NCBI GenBank assembly: GCA_025331445.1 | Contig: JAIWNE010000027.1 | Coordinates: 1-64,000, forward strand | From: Blakeslea trispora | Taxonomy: Eukaryota; Mucoromycota; Mucoromycetes; Mucorales; Choanephoraceae | Reading direction: 5' to 3' | DNA: 64,000 bases | Shown here: piece after piece, positions 1-13,258 of the stretch | Layout: the number at the start of each line of letters is the position of its first letter | How positions within the stretch are numbered: position 1 is the stretch's first letter | Notes under the pieces: generated by a model | The model's database searches: none | What the model was told of the DNA's origin: nothing | The model's input: only the letters and a program-made list of their open reading frames with translations | Made by a program: the position numbers and the translations under genes

Positions 1-340
1 TTGGAAGACATCTTGAGAGTGTATTGAGTTAAATAAGTAGAATGTATAGACTAAGAAAAAGAAGAAAAAAGTAGGCAAAAAAAAAAAGAAAGTAAGAAAA
101 AATAAAAACTTTCAAACTCAACATAGCTTCGAATTCACCCTTTCCTCTAGGCGAGAAGCATTAAATAGTTTATTTGTATTTCGATACAATAAAAGTAGTT
201 CTTATCTCTCTTTCTTGTTTAGATATAAGAATAGCATGTATTATTTCAACGATTTGCTTCATTTATTGTACCATTGGAACCCCACCTAATAAGAAAAATA
301 TATAAGAGTTCAAAAAAAAAGACCTTCTTTTTTCCTAAAC
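1..340. other. Intergenic left edge, no gene seen
   Basis: This AT-rich stretch with A-runs lies beyond the 3' end of the WDR26/GID7 gene. It holds no convincing open frame and probably contains that gene's 3' UTR. AATAAA-like motifs fit polyadenylation but cannot be assigned to one gene. Confidence 0.5.
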
Positions 341-2017
341 TTACACTCGGATAGTATGATCATCACTAGCAGATACAAATTGCATAGGCTCAACAGGACA
401 CCAACTCACACAGTTCACTGTATTCTCATGGCCCTCTAATTCTTCAAGTAATGTTTCATTATCTCGACTCCAGATATACACTCGATTATCTAAAAAAAAA
501 ATATATCAATACATTACATCTTCTTTGATAAAGAAACAACTGCACCTTCGCTACCACTCAATATAAAGGATTCATTAGGACCACCCAAGGTAGATCGAAT
601 AATGTAGGTAATCTGCTTTTGGCCTGTATATTTATGAACAATCTGCTGTTCATCTAAATCCCACAGATGAAGCTCTTGTATATCCTGAACATTGACTAAA
701 GCATAACGCCCATCCTGTGTCAATGTCAATGAGGTAATCACACCTTCTTCTTGAATCTTGGCTGTCTCAACCAGATGAAGTCCATCTACCTCATACAGAC
801 TGATGGTCTTGTCCAATCCAATCGTCACAAACCGCTTACCATCAGCCGATAGTTTCATGTCTGTCGTTCGATGTACTGGCCAACGTGTGATAGGCTGTGC
901 ATGCGCTGCTGTTGTATTGCTATCCCAAAGACAGAGCACTTTATCGCATGCACCCGAGATGAAATGTCGGTTATCGTGTAACCAAGCACAACTAGTGACT
1001 TGATCCTTATGAAACTCAAATGTATGCAACAAGACACCACTAAAGGGATCCCAGAGACGTATTGCTTGATCTGTACCACAGACCAACAGACGCGAATCAT
1101 CAGGCGACCAAGCACAGTAAGAGCCACTGACATCGCTCTTGAATGACTGGACTTGACAAAAGGTCTTCATGTTCCAGATGATACAGGTCTGGTCTTTACT
1201 GATACTGGCAAGGTATTGACCATTGTGTGAATAGACCACATGCCAAATTTCATCCGAGTGGCCATGAAGGATCTTGATGGTCGTGGTCGGAAAGAGAGAT
1301 TTATCACAGACATGGTTTGAGAAGAGCGAAAACTCAGTCTCTTGTCGAGGGTTATGATAGAGACAGGATCGTTTTTGCCATTCAAGCGACTGATTGATTA
1401 GTTCAAGCAGCCGTTGCTTGGGTATCATGGCAGAGGGATCAATGTAGTGCTGAATCTGACTCAACAGGTTTCCCCTAGATAGACCCTTGGCCCCATCCCA
1501 ACTGGCTTGCTGCTTGACATCGTCAATAGAAGAACAGAGAACAAGACTGGTCAACAGATGAAGTCGATCGGTGTTTTGTCCTAGTGGTGTGATCTCGGTT
1601 CGAAGGACATGAAGTGCTTGCATCGTCTCGGACTGTTCCAATAGCTCTAGAAACTTTTGTTGACGAATCAGAAACTGTACTTTGGGTACATTGACCGGGA
1701 GTAAGAAAGGAATCTTGGGCAATAGATTCTCTGCTTTTGACCATTGACCCTTTTGAATACTGACTCTAAACTCTGAAATGATGGCAGATTCTAACGATAC
1801 GCCTGACTCTGTTTCTAAAGCAGTGGCTGTATCACTAATTTTATTTTATCCCTTTTCTATTTAGAATACGCGTTTGTTTATCTGTTGTTGCTTCTTACTT
1901 GTAACCGAGATCGTTTAGGGATTGAAGCATCAATCGAACTAATTCATCTCTTCTTATATGATTGGTGGCATCGGCTTGTTGTGAAGTATTAATAAGGCTT
2001 TGTTTTGTTATTTGCAT
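341..2017 (-). CDS. WDR26/GID7-type LisH-CTLH-WD40 protein
   Basis: Probable subunit of the GID/CTLH E3 ubiquitin ligase, which in yeast degrades gluconeogenic enzymes. Three exons read on the minus strand: 2017-1899, 1834-546 and 489-341 (518 aa), with introns of 64 and 56 nt that keep phase. The first exon gives a LisH-like helix (RREELVRLMLQSLNDLGY), and the next residues (ESGVSLESAIISEFRVSI) match the start of a CTLH region. WD40 repeats begin near residue 200 (LHGHSDEIWHVVYS) and run to the C-terminus, where the last short exon supplies DNRVYIWS and SASDDHTIRV. Length and order fit WDR26/Gid7 rather than a generic WD protein. The start is the first ATG in frame with the LisH segment. Antisense ORFs inside it are shadows. 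Family assignment is strong; the exact orthology is inferred. Confidence 0.88.
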
Positions 2018-3697
2018 ATTGTGGATATAAGAGAGAAAAAAGAAAGAAAATACTCGACTGAATTCATGTGATATTGTGCATATTCAAAAAAAAAAAGTGT
2101 CTTGCGGTCATTGAATACAAAGGGTGAAGGGTGCATGAATACTATAGATCAAAGCAAAAAAAAAACGAGAGAAAATTGAGACAAGCCTTTTGTTAGCAAA
2201 TGGCTTGACTTCTCATAACAGACTGGAACTTATTCTTTCTCTCTCTCTCTCTCAATTGACTAGTAGAACAAGATGAGGCAGTTTAATGCTGAAAAGAGAT
2301 TTACCATAAGGTGTTTCACAAACACTATCTTTTTTTTTCGGTCTGTTTACTTGACAGGCCTTTCTTATTATTATAAAACTACGCACACAATATGATGACA
2401 ATAATGACACAATAAGAGTGTCCAAATGCATGGTATGAAAGAGGATCAAATTGCTTGACAAATTGGAAGACTTTTGTTTCTCAACAGGACATGCCAAATT
2501 TATCACAAATATTTGAAGTCATCAAGATCCTCAAAAGAAGCCAGACTAGAAAGTTCTTTCTCAAATTGAATTACATTGCTTATGTCTCAATTGAATTGGT
2601 TCCTTCTTTCTCTGAAATACAAGACTTTGGCAGATTGGTCAGAGATTGAACCTCAGACATAAACAGCAAAACGAAGAGTCACACTCAATTAGACTACGAT
2701 GATAGCAAGTAGCACGCACTCCAGGTGATTGCTCTATTCAGAACAATGAGTGATCAATTTAAAGTCTGTCTACTGGTTTCATGAAGGTTTCGAGTGAAGG
2801 AGAGAAAGAGTGTACTTAGACCTGTTCAAAATAGTGTTGCCTTTTCATGACATATCTCGCATTTAGAGAAGGTAAAAAACAAAACAAAAAGAACAACGCA
2901 AGCATATGAGGTTTTCAATACTTGACTGGCATATGAAATACGAGAATTGAAATGTATCTGATTCCAGGACATACAGAAATTGATTACGTTGAACTAGGAT
3001 ACTCTGCAAAGATGAATGAGATACCATTATATCTCTGTTAAGCTTCAAGGCTTTCTCTTTCCTTTCTCTCCCTCTTTGTTTGACTAAAGAAGTCTGCTCA
3101 TAGGTTTATTTTGCATAGTCATTTCAAGGGAGGGGGAGGGATAAGGATGCTACAGATGACTGCTAAAACCGTAGTAACTTTAAAGTTCTAAATTATTTAG
3201 GCGTCTTTAATGCAATTCGTATTGTTCCATCACCTTCTTCCTATCAATTTGTATTATTCAAGTAACCAATAATCTTTTCTTTAAGCTTGGCTCCGGCTCT
3301 TTTTTTTTTTGCTTTGTGCTATGCTTTCAAGAAAACGAATGCATTTGTCCCATCTACAAAAAGGAAGGTAAAATGCAACTAAAGATTAGACAAGGGTTGT
3401 TGAAATCTAGTGTATAAATAAAGAAAGAAAAAGAGAAAGAAGAGGAAAAATGAGTTTGCTACGTAATAGTTGACACATTATGGTCTTTTTCGGAATGAAC
3501 GGGTCAAAAGCGGTGTTCTTATTTGCTACTATCAGGACACAGATCAGACAAAAAAAAAATCTATCCATTTAAATGAGGGGGACGAGGGGGGGGCTTGTAA
3601 AAAAGAAAAAGATATATATAAAATGGTCTCTTGAAATTTTATTTCTTCTTTTTTTTTTCTTACTTGTATTAATTCCAAAACCCCCCACTCATACATA
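2018..3697. other. Intergenic region between divergent WDR26/GID7 and cytochrome c
   Basis: About 1.7 kb that must hold both promoters. A CT run lies at about 2239-2253, and a T-rich tract precedes the cytochrome c start. Short open frames here lack good starts, splice signals or recognisable motifs. No RNA gene was recognised. Confidence 0.5.
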
Positions 3698-4228
3698 ATG
3701 TCTACTCCCGGTTCAGGTAACGCCACTGCTGGTGCTAAGCTCTTCAAGACCCGTTGTGCTCAATGTCACACCGTCGAAGAAGTAAGTTTATTGTCTGATG
3801 AATTCAATGTAAACCATATATTGACTCTTCTTTGTTAAATAGGGTGGTGCTAACAAGGTTGGTCCCAACCTTCACGGTTTGTTCGGCCGTAAGTCTGGTC
3901 AAGCTCCTGGCTTCTCTTACACTCAAGCCAACATTGATAAGGGTGTCACTTGGGATGATCAAACTCTTTTCGACGTAAGTATTCAAGCAGAAAAAAAAAG
4001 GGGGGAAAGAACATGATGAACTTACTTTTTCTTGTTATCATTAGTACCTCGAAAACCCCAAGAAGTACATTCCCGGTACCAAGATGGCCTTCGCTGGTTT
4101 CAAGAAGCCCAAGGACCGTGCCGATGTTGTTGCTTACTTGAAGGTAAGAAAGATATAGAAAGAAGACATGAAACAAGGAACTTCATTGACTAATATGTGT
4201 TTGTGTTGTGTATAGGAATCTTGTTAAA
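3698..4228 (+). CDS. CYC1: Cytochrome c
   Basis: Electron carrier of the mitochondrial intermembrane space between complexes III and IV. Four exons: 3698-3781, 3843-3974, 4045-4143 and 4217-4228 (108 aa, the usual length). All three introns are phase 0 and begin GTAAG. Diagnostic residues are the haem attachment motif CAQCH (about residues 20-24), the following [13 protein letters not shown] stretch, and GTKMAFAG with the axial methionine. The last exon encodes only Glu-Ser-Cys before the stop, so the gene ends in a 12-nt coding exon. Codon choice is strongly biased to C- or T-ending codons (GCC, AAG, GGT), as expected of a highly expressed gene. There is no presequence, which is normal for cytochrome c. 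The symbol follows yeast usage. Confidence 0.97.
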
Positions 4229-4777
4229 TCAACAATTATCCTTGATTGCATTATATTTTATATATTTATATAAAGAACATAGAATATCTTTTTTGTTATC
4301 TTGCCTGTCTTCCTCTCTTTTCTATTGTTGCAAAGTCTTTATGTGCCTTTATTTTAATTGAGTTATATTTTCATTTGTTATGTTTGAGAAGCAAAAAAAA
4401 AAAAAAAAAACATCTTTTGGAACTTATTTCATTTTTATGAAACAATGTTAATTGCAAGGTCTAAAAAGGGGAGAGGAGGAACTTCTTTTTACTGATACCT
4501 TGCTTGCAATTCATTTTGAACAGCACCCAAAAACATCCTTGACACTGAAAATTCTTAAAACAAAGAGATGAAGTCTTTCCTCTTTCTTTCATCACTTTTT
4601 AATACAAGTGGCATCATATCCTTTAAAAATGGAAATTTGTTTGATACCTGATGATCTCATAGATATAAAAAGACAAACAAAAAGGGCTTAAAGAGATTTC
4701 TTGGTTAATGAAGAACGAGCATAAACACGACTTCTTTATCTAACATGAAAACTACTTTTTTTGTAGTTTGTATGCAG

Positions 4778-5050
4778 GGTGTCTCACAGAGAGTGACATA
4801 GGGCGATCTTGGCCCTACATGAGATTAGACTGATTGATTTTATACTCAGCATTATAAGTAAGAAAAAAAAAGGGTATAAAAGGGTACTTGGTTTTAGGCA
4901 TGATTTATGTGTGTTTTTTTTAATTGATGTTATCCTTTTCTTTTGTATCTGTTGTCTTCTTGGCCATTATAGTGTATACGACACAGACACAAGAAAGAAA
5001 CTGACAGCTTGGATTTCAATTGATAGACCAGCCGTACTAAGGATAAATTA
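4778..5050 (+). repeat. Possible solo LTR-like fragment
   Basis: The stretch begins TGTCTCACAGAGAGTGACAT and contains a short palindrome (AGGGC...GCCCT, about 4801-4817). A TATAAAAGGG box follows at about 4875. This arrangement resembles a retrotransposon LTR promoter, but no second copy, primer-binding site or clear target duplication can be seen. It is a weak suggestion only. Confidence 0.2.
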
Positions 5051-5362
5051 AATCCCTATTGTATAGTAAATAAAAAGAAAGTCAATGGGTAAAGGTAGTC
5101 TGGTAAGATTTTGAGCCTCAGAGACCATGTTTGGTACACCCTATCGACCTAAATATTGCATGATAGCGTGGCTTTCAAATCTACTAAAGCTTTCTGAGGA
5201 GAAAGACATGTATCAAAGAATTTATAAAGTATCATAAGCTTGTGAATTGTATGCATCTTACAAAGACAAAAGTATTAGTATTCAAAACAACAAAAAAGCG
5301 CAGTGTATACCGATGCTTAAACTGAATGGCATTTCTATTTTGAGTGCTAATTCATCTCTACA

Positions 5363-5533
5363 CAGTAGTCGCTCGACTTGAGAGTTGTTTGATATAAGCA
5401 TGTTCTCAATAAAAGAGTAGCAATCCTTTGACTTGTATCGCTTTAAGCGCTAAAACGCCATTCAATTGAAGAGTGTATAACATAACAGTCTATTCCTCGA
5501 GAATATGAATACTCTTAGATAAAGCGACTATCG
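5363..5533. mobile_element. MITE copy 1 (171 bp, TA-flanked)
   Basis: Non-autonomous DNA element with imperfect terminal inverted repeats. The left end reads CAGTAGTCGCTCGACTTGAG; the right end, reverse complemented, reads CGATAGTCGCTTTATCTAAG. TA follows the right end; the left flank is CA where TA would be expected. It is co-linear with the copies at 13986 and 62367. The CAGT start and TA flank suggest mobilisation by a Tc1/mariner/pogo-type transposase, none of which is encoded in this window. Confidence 0.75.
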
Positions 5534-8500
5534 TATGAGGTTTGTTTGTAAATGAATGTCCAAGAAGATTCATGTTAAATGCAAAAAAAAATAAAGTCTC
5601 TTTGCTCATCTTATGCAGCCTTAAACACCAATATATCTCAATATTACGATATGGTTCGAGCCCCCTTGTTTTCCCTTCATGCTTACACAAGACATGATTA
5701 CCATGGCAGAGCTTTATTTGTATATAAAGAAGCCAAATACGACTTCTTGGAGTTATCCCCATTCATGAATAGCTGTCATATAATCTTGACGAATAAATTG
5801 AACAAGTAGAAATAAAAACGAACCACTTATTGCAAATATATTGTATGATTCTCGTATATAGCACAACTCAAACATACAGTCTGAAGTGTCTAGGTATGAT
5901 TTTTTTCTTTGAGAAAACAAACAATATGTGAGACTCAAACAAGGTAAAGAACCTCGAGTTATATATGACCAAAGATGGTATTTGATTCAAGAAAAAGCTG
6001 TATTTCCTTCTTGAGTAAGCCAAAAAAAAAAAAAAAGAGGGAGAGCTGTAAAAAAAACATCAATGAGACTAATCCAAATGAACAACATATTCGTAATTGT
6101 ACACTCATCTCAATTTAAAGGATGTTCTAATTTTATATACAAAAGGTGGTGTTCTTCTATAAATTATGAGTGCTTTTGATAGTAGTTCATCAAGTTGGAA
6201 CAAAGTTCTAGTGCGCTACTAAGATCATTCTCTTGATTATGTCAATCTTATTCAAGAGAAAGTATAAGATCTCCAACATTTTATACCATCAACTCTTTGT
6301 GTTAGTTATTCTTAAAGTGCCAAACTATGTAAGCTTGGTTGTATAAAACAAATCCACTCGAGCGAGAAAAAAAACCGAAAAAATGACAAGCAGTTCCTCT
6401 TTCTTTTTCCTCCCATTCAAAAAAAGAGTATCACTACAATATGTTGAGCCGAGGGAGATGAGATAAAGTTTATCTAGTGAAAAAAAAAAGAGTGTTGTTT
6501 AGTAGGGTAGACACAAAATGAATTTATTTTAATAATGTTTCAATACAATATCTTTTGTACACCATTTCAAAGATTACTGTTTTTCCATAAACCATTTTAG
6601 ACAAATCAATCTAATGTCAAGTGTCGTTCTTCTTTTGTCATGACTATCACAATCTACAAATATAGAATTTGTTTGGTCTGTACAATGTTTCTTTTTCTTT
6701 GTCACACTTGCTCAAAGGATGTACAAAGGGAGTTTCATACAAGCATCTCCGACATTTGTTGAACTTCGACGTCAGTGCCAACCTTTTCACTATTGCAACC
6801 AGCATCATTCACCGATCGTCTTGGCATTTGGTTTCGGTTAGTCAGGAAGCTATGGCAGCAAGTGTATATACAAGAATACACTGTCAAGCATAATAGGGAA
6901 GGTTCTGTTGAAAAGCTCCATGGCCAAAAAAAAAAATCATTTAAAGAACCTAACCGAATCTCTAAGAAGAATCTTAATTTACCTTGTTGAATAGTCAGAT
7001 AGTATTATCTGCAAATCTGTTATGAATATCTTTTTCTGTTTATCAACTAAATAACAATGCCTTTATTTATTGAAAGTTGCTGTAAACTACTACCAGTGCT
7101 GATATACATTAACACTCTGACTCTTTCAGTTTTTCTGCTTTCTTTGAACCCCAGATCAAAAACAATCATGCATTTCTTACATTACACAGCATGGGCATTC
7201 TATACTAAGGTTTACGCTGATTAGAAGGCCCTGTCTGTTGAAGCGAATTTCATTCGTTTTAATGTCATTCAAGTTTTCGTTATAAGGCAAAGAAGTCGAT
7301 TTTTTGAAATCTGTAACTGGATGCTTACAGAGAAAAGAGATGCAATGTATTGATATACTAGCTTCATGGTATGTCACATCTAAGAAAAGATTCGATGACA
7401 ACTTCTTCGATCTCTAACTTCAAAGCTAAAGTTCTTTTGATTTTAATGCCCTTAAAAAACATTGGAAGGCTTTGTCAGTAGAAAACAAATTTGAATCATC
7501 AACTATCCTTGAAACATTAAGCAATGAGGGTAATCAACTATTGCTTGATCAACCCACTATGATGTCTCAAAGAGAGGAAAGAGCTTATACAGGATCAGTT
7601 TGGTCTTGAAACCAGTAAAGAAAATGAGGTTTAATTTGTGGTGATTAACAACAACAGCCCAGTTTGAAAGCACTTGCTTGAGACAACGACTGTCGTTGCC
7701 ACATATAACAGCGATTTGACATTATCAAGTCGGCACTCTCATTTTCTTTCTTGTGCTAGTTGAAACTTTCGATCATCTTGTTTTCGCGGACTTGCAAAAC
7801 CATAAAGAAAAATGTTCTGCATGCTAAAATGCTCTAGTTACAGATTGACGTCAGTCTATTTTAACCAACGAGGTTTCAAGAAGCTGTAGTGTGCGATCAT
7901 GGAATTGCTTGTTAGCAGAATCAGCATGTTCTTAACAATATGAACTCTCAAGTAACTTTCGGACTTTACTGTAAACGTACCGAAAGAGCAAGTCATTTTC
8001 GTTGTCACGCCTTTTATAGTTTTTGCCCCATAGTAGAGGAACCAGGAACAAGTTTTTTTTTTTTGTTTAGAGGTTTTCAATACTCCGTATAAAATACCAA
8101 AAAAGTGATGCGTTGCACTACCTGGCATGAAGTTGGATGTTTTGGTAAAAGAAAAAGGGCACAATCTTTCTTGTTCATATTTTTTTAAAGTGCATTGTGT
8201 ATCATGCAGCATATTGATGTTGGCTAATTGAATTCTTTTTTTTATAAATCAAAGTTTTTTTCTTGAAGCATTTTTCGAAGTATACATATTCGATATTGTT
8301 TCGGGCAATATCAAGCTTATAGCCTTCACCTTTGAGAAATGCGGTACCCTTTACAGGGATGTCTGTGAAACGAGAGAAAGAGAGGACATTTGACTTTCAA
8401 ATATGACAAAACCGAAAACCACATCCAATTAGTTGAGAGAGCGCCAATATCAATAGGTTTGGTTATAATAAAAACAAATCCAACATGTTTTCGATTTTTA

Positions 8501-10305
8501 CTTTCTCTAGCTAAAGATTATTTCTCTTCAAGATAGTCTAGACAGTAAAGGGCCAGAATTGCAATGGCTAGAGTCAACTAGCAATAGTCGTTCATTGAAT
8601 CTTGGCTAAATGAAGCTCGTCAAGATGTTTTATGCATCCAACTTATCAATACAGAGCGTATAACACTTTCATGTTTCTGCCATCTTACAAACAACTCCAT
8701 TTCATGTCCTTTTCATTTTGTTTGTTTGTATCAACCTTTCTTCTTCACTTTCTAGCTCTTTTTCAGCCAGTTGTTCCAACTATTGTTCAATAACTGCAAG
8801 AGGGCATACGGATGTATGTTGCCAAACATCACATAAGAACGTTCATCTGAATCGATACTAGCGAATGTTCTAACAATACGCCAGGTCTGGTCAAATAGTT
8901 ACAATCAAGTCATAGCCAGGGCAACTTGCAAAAAAAAAATGAGGGAAATAGCATCAGTAATCAAAAAGAGAACTTTATGCCTGGTTATTCAAGTAGCAAC
9001 AGTGGCTGTCTTCTGGCTTACATTCATGTATTCCTTCAATTCTCTTACAGAATTGTACATACTTGGTAATGAGTCAAGGTTGTGCAGTCTACAGATAGTT
9101 TTCCATAAATGATGAAATTTTCTCCTTCAGTCTGTTATAATGTTCTTGAAAGCAGTGCTACAACACGACTTTGCAAATGATGCCATGAGTGATTCTGTTT
9201 TTTTTCTCTCTCAATCCTTCTTTGTTTAGACTAGTTTGTTTGGATCTCAAAATTTACTCTTTTTTTTTCGTGGCACCATTCTTTCTCACTCTCTTTTTTT
9301 TTTCTTTGTCAGTCTTTACAGGTTTATTCCGCTCGTTTGTCGTTCAGACAACATTATCTAAAATTCTTAGGATTGAGCTTGACAAGTTGTTCACCTGACT
9401 TTGTAGTTGGAAAACATGTGTTGTAGTTGATATAGTTTATCTACGATTATAGTCTAGAAGTGCTTCAAGGCAGTGCAACGAAAAAAAAAAGAAGGAAAGC
9501 AAAATACCAATGTAACTCAATTGTACCACACAATAATGGAAAATAACATCATTTATCCAGAAAGTACGAGACCATTCTGTACGATAGTTTTTCTCTTGTC
9601 CTGCAAAGTAAATAGAAGTGAGAGAAAGGTGTACAGCAGCAAGCAAGCAAATGTAAGCCAAGGTACCCTGCCAGTAAAAAAAAAAAAAAAAGAATCCAGC
9701 TTGATTTTGTTTTATGAAAAAAATGCAATCTCTCCAATGCATTTCATAAGTTGCTATAGACAAACTATCTCTCTAACTAGTCTAGTCTCTTCTTTTTTAC
9801 TCTTTGGATGACTTCAAGAAAAGCAAGTATATGATATCGCCGGGAGCTCCACTTGTGCTATGATACCAACTGGATCAAAGACAAAGAAATGTTTGAAAAA
9901 TATCGTATGTTTCAATCAATGTATTAGAAGAAAACAAGTTACATTATGCTATATATAAGGCTGTTATTTTCATGATCAGACAAATGTCAAGAAAAAACAC
10001 ACCCCTTTTTTTTTGGTACAAGTTCTACCACTTCTTTTTCTAAAAAAGCAAGTGAGCTAATTCAAAAAAAAAAAACTATCTTCCTGAATTAAGAAAAAAA
10101 AGTTTGTGTTACTGCTTCCGGGAAGAACTCTTTCTTGAGATTAAAGCTCCACTTTTTTTTTTTTTGGTGATGAGCAAAGAAGCTATGTAGTGCACTGTCT
10201 ATTGTTGCACACGATAATTTCTATTGATATATAAATCGTATCATTTGAGCTCATTAAAAGTTTTTTCTTTTCTTTTCTTTCGTTACTTATCTAAATTATA
10301 CAAAA

Positions 10306-11142
10306 ATGAAGTCTATCATTGCTGCCGTTGCTGCCCTCGCTGCCTCCGTTGTCTCTGCTCAAAGCATCACTAGCAGTCAACCTACCCTCAACCAAGTCAT
10401 CGTTGCCGGTTCCACCACTCAAATTGTTTGGTCTCCTGTCTCTGGTACCATCTCTTCCATTGACCTCCGTAAGGGTGATGCTTCTGCCCTCACCACTGTT
10501 GCTCAAATCGCTTCCAACGTTGATGCCTCCAAGGGTTCTTACGCCTGGAACGTTGACCCCTCTATCCCTGCTGGCAATGACTGTAAGTAATTTTTTTAAA
10601 AAAAAAGAAAGAGATGGATGGATTGAACAATGAAAAGAAATTCATGACCAAGAGACTTGTGTACTAATTATTCACGCTTTAGACGCCCTTTCTTTCGGTC
10701 AATCCCCCAACGTTTCATACACTCCCTTCTTCTCTATCCAAGCTCCCACTAACAACGGTGGTGGTAAGTAGATTGTCATGATAGAGATATATAGCTTTTT
10801 ATTAACATATGAACAATAGCTGCTTCCTCTGGTGCTGCTGCTAGCTCTTCCCAAAACGGTGCTCAATCTGCCACCTCTGCTGCTCAATCCGGTGCTCAAT
10901 CTGCCACCTCTGCTGCTCAATCTGGTGCCCAATCTGCCACTTCTGTAGCTCAATCTGCCGCTCAATCTGCTACCTCTGCTGCTCACTCTGCTGCTTCTTC
11001 TGCTCACTCTGCTGCTCACTCTGCTGCTTCTTCTGCCGCCAGTGCTGCTGCCTCTCCTAACGCCGAGTCTGCTGGTAACAAGAATGCTGCCGCTATTGGT
11101 GTTGCTGCTGTCGCTGGTGCCGTCGTTGCTGCTTTGATCTAA
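10306..11142 (+). CDS. Secreted KRE9/KNH-domain GPI-anchored protein, Ala/Ser-rich
   Basis: Probable cell-wall or membrane glycoprotein. Three exons: 10306-10582, 10683-10763 and 10820-11142 (226 aa), with introns of 100 and 56 nt. Residues 1-18 form a signal peptide (MKSIIAAVAALAASVVSA). Residues about 20-118 form a compact domain of the KRE9/KNH1 type (ending NVSYTPFFSIQAP), known in fungal Ser/Thr-rich GPI proteins. The rest is a low-complexity stalk with tandem units around GAQSATSAAQS (three near-exact copies, then His-containing variants such as SAAHSAAS). The C-terminus is hydrophobic (AAIGVAAVAGAVVAALI), as for GPI anchor addition; a likely omega region is near NAESAGNK. Strong codon bias suggests high expression. 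A precise role in glucan assembly is not shown. Confidence 0.88.
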
Positions 11143-13209
11143 ATGATATCATTCTAAAGCCTTGTTCTATAATTTATTAACCTTACTACTATACATCTTG
11201 TTCTCCCTTTTTTTATCCCTTTCTGTACCAAAATCATACTCATAATATAATCTAGTTTGTAAAACTTGAAGTTTTAAAAATAACATTTCTGTGTGTTTGC
11301 ATTAATGCTTTCTTAAGGGATTATTTCATCTTTTGATCAGATTGTAATTTATGAGATACAACATTGCTCTAGGTGGTACAGCCATTATTTTCCCATCCTC
11401 AGCATACAGAAAGGCACCAATAAATTGAGTCTAGTTTTGTACGACTTGAGACGATGATACCACAAAAGAATTTTTGGATAATTCATTGTAATGAAGCGCG
11501 GTCTAGAGTAATAAAATCATGTAGCAAAGAATCGTTGTTTATTAGTCAGAAACATCGCCATTGAACAAAGACGGGCCTTTATGAACAAGAAAAAAAAAGA
11601 ACAAGAAGAATCCTTGGTCCATGCTGTTAGACTAATCGCCCATCTGTTTATACGCACCAGCTATATATAAACTGACAAGGTTTACGTGACATGCACCCTT
11701 TGAGTTTCAGAGAACACAAGAATACACATAATCATGACATCAGAAGCAAAACAAATGCAAGATTATACTATTTATGTGCGCGAATCCTTTCTTGTTCTCT
11801 CTTATGTTCAATGGCTTATCGGACACTATTTCTTTTTAGTTTTTTTTTTACACACTAACGATACACAACCATTTCACTATCATCGAGAAAAAAAAAGATC
11901 GGATTTTTAAAACGATTGGTCTTTGGCAAATTAAATGGAAAAACTAATAGGTAGTAGTAATTTAATGACTCCTTGATGAAGTGTATGCTTGATCTAGCCA
12001 ATACATTTTGTTACCCTGAGCATTACTTGACATACAGACCAAAGGTGGAAACAAAAGTTTCGTAAACCGAGAAAAATGAAAGCGAAAGAGATAGCCTAGC
12101 TTTCAACATATTCATTCACTGACTCTTGGCAATTGAATTCATGTTGCTTTGAATGGTGTTGAAGCGAATCTTCAAAGGATGACAATAAGAAGCGAAAGAA
12201 CTTGAAGCATGTAGCACAATATCTAAACTCAAGAATCAACTAAAATGGGAAAAAGATATATATATCTGCTATGTGTATGCTATGTACAAATATACTTGTA
12301 GTTTCCTAATATAAATTAAAAGGTCACCAGAGTACGTAGGCGCACCAATTGTTTGGGCTGAAAATAAAAATAAAAAGTTAAAATAAGATCAAACCAGAAA
12401 CAGAGTCTAATGGGTTTTTATATTATGCAGATATTCATGAACAAAGTTAAATGATATTTATTAAATCGAGTTTTTCTAAAGTAAAGACCTTTATAGTTTA
12501 TTGTTATTGAAATCACATTCGTGAAACCAAAAAGATACTACAAGGTTGTTCAACCTGAATGCCAGCTTGCCAAACTTGAATGGTGTGTATTCAAGAACAA
12601 ATTTGGGCAGGCTATCAAGTGATCATTGTAATCTTTTGATATAAAAAAAAATTAGTATGGTTTTAAAATTATCTTTTTTTTTTTGCTTGACGATCATAAA
12701 ATTCTGCAAGCGATAACAGGTTTGGTAGCTACCATGACAATATGCCAACTCCAAGTCTAAGCATGCGCGTTTAAATAGATGTTTTAAACCATCTTTCTGT
12801 CCTTTCTCTCTGTGTTTGTTTTTTCCTTTTTTGTTGCTTCAATGTAAATTTGTTCGGAGAGTGTACAAGTATATTTTTGTTTCTAAAAGCCGAAAACTAG
12901 TCTATTTTGCTGTCAAGATAAGCGACTAAGATGAAGCAGAAAGAAGAATGATCAAAAGCTATAAAGATACCTTCTATAATTGCCTTTGTGAATTGAACGG
13001 CTTCAAGCCAAATGAGAGATAGCAGTCGCTCAAACATCTTCTTGAAGCAATTACCTTTCATTTCGTATTTTCCTATTGTTCTTGCATCGAAATGAACTGT
13101 GTTTAAAATGAGGTTACTCAAAAAAGAGAGTAAACATATTTTGTTTTTCTTAAGGGGCAGGCTAGAAAGAAGCGTTGATTGGCAATACTTTTGGGTCATA
13201 GCGTAATCC

Positions 13210-13214
<5 letters not shown>

Positions 13215-13251
<37 letters not shown>
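13215..13251. repeat. GA dinucleotide microsatellite
   Basis: Uninterrupted GA repeat of roughly 18 units, flanked by A-runs. A similar tract occurs ahead of the transcription-factor-like gene at 38407-38443. Confidence 0.95.

Positions 13252-13258
<7 letters not shown>

Larger units (their letters stand above)
4229..10305. other. 6-kb gene-poor region
   Basis: No convincing protein gene is visible on either strand. The ORFs present are short, AT-rich, often start at non-ATG codons and lack family motifs. The region contains one 171-bp MITE (5363-5533), a possible LTR-like fragment (about 4778-5050), many A/T homopolymers, and the promoter of the GPI-protein gene at the right end. No tRNA or rRNA was recognised. 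Confidence 0.5.

Noticed and set aside
803..1385. Several ORFs of 66-92 aa overlapping the WDR26/GID7 gene in other frames
   Set aside because: They lie wholly within the long conserved WD40 exon and have no motif of their own; they are frame shadows.
5650..5665. GGTTCGAGCCC, a T-loop-like sequence suggesting a tRNA
   Set aside because: The flanking bases cannot form a T-stem and no A box lies at the right distance.
12897..13211. 104-aa minus-strand open frame beside the GA repeat
   Set aside because: It has no ATG at its 5' end, no recognisable domain, and composition typical of AT-rich intergenic DNA.
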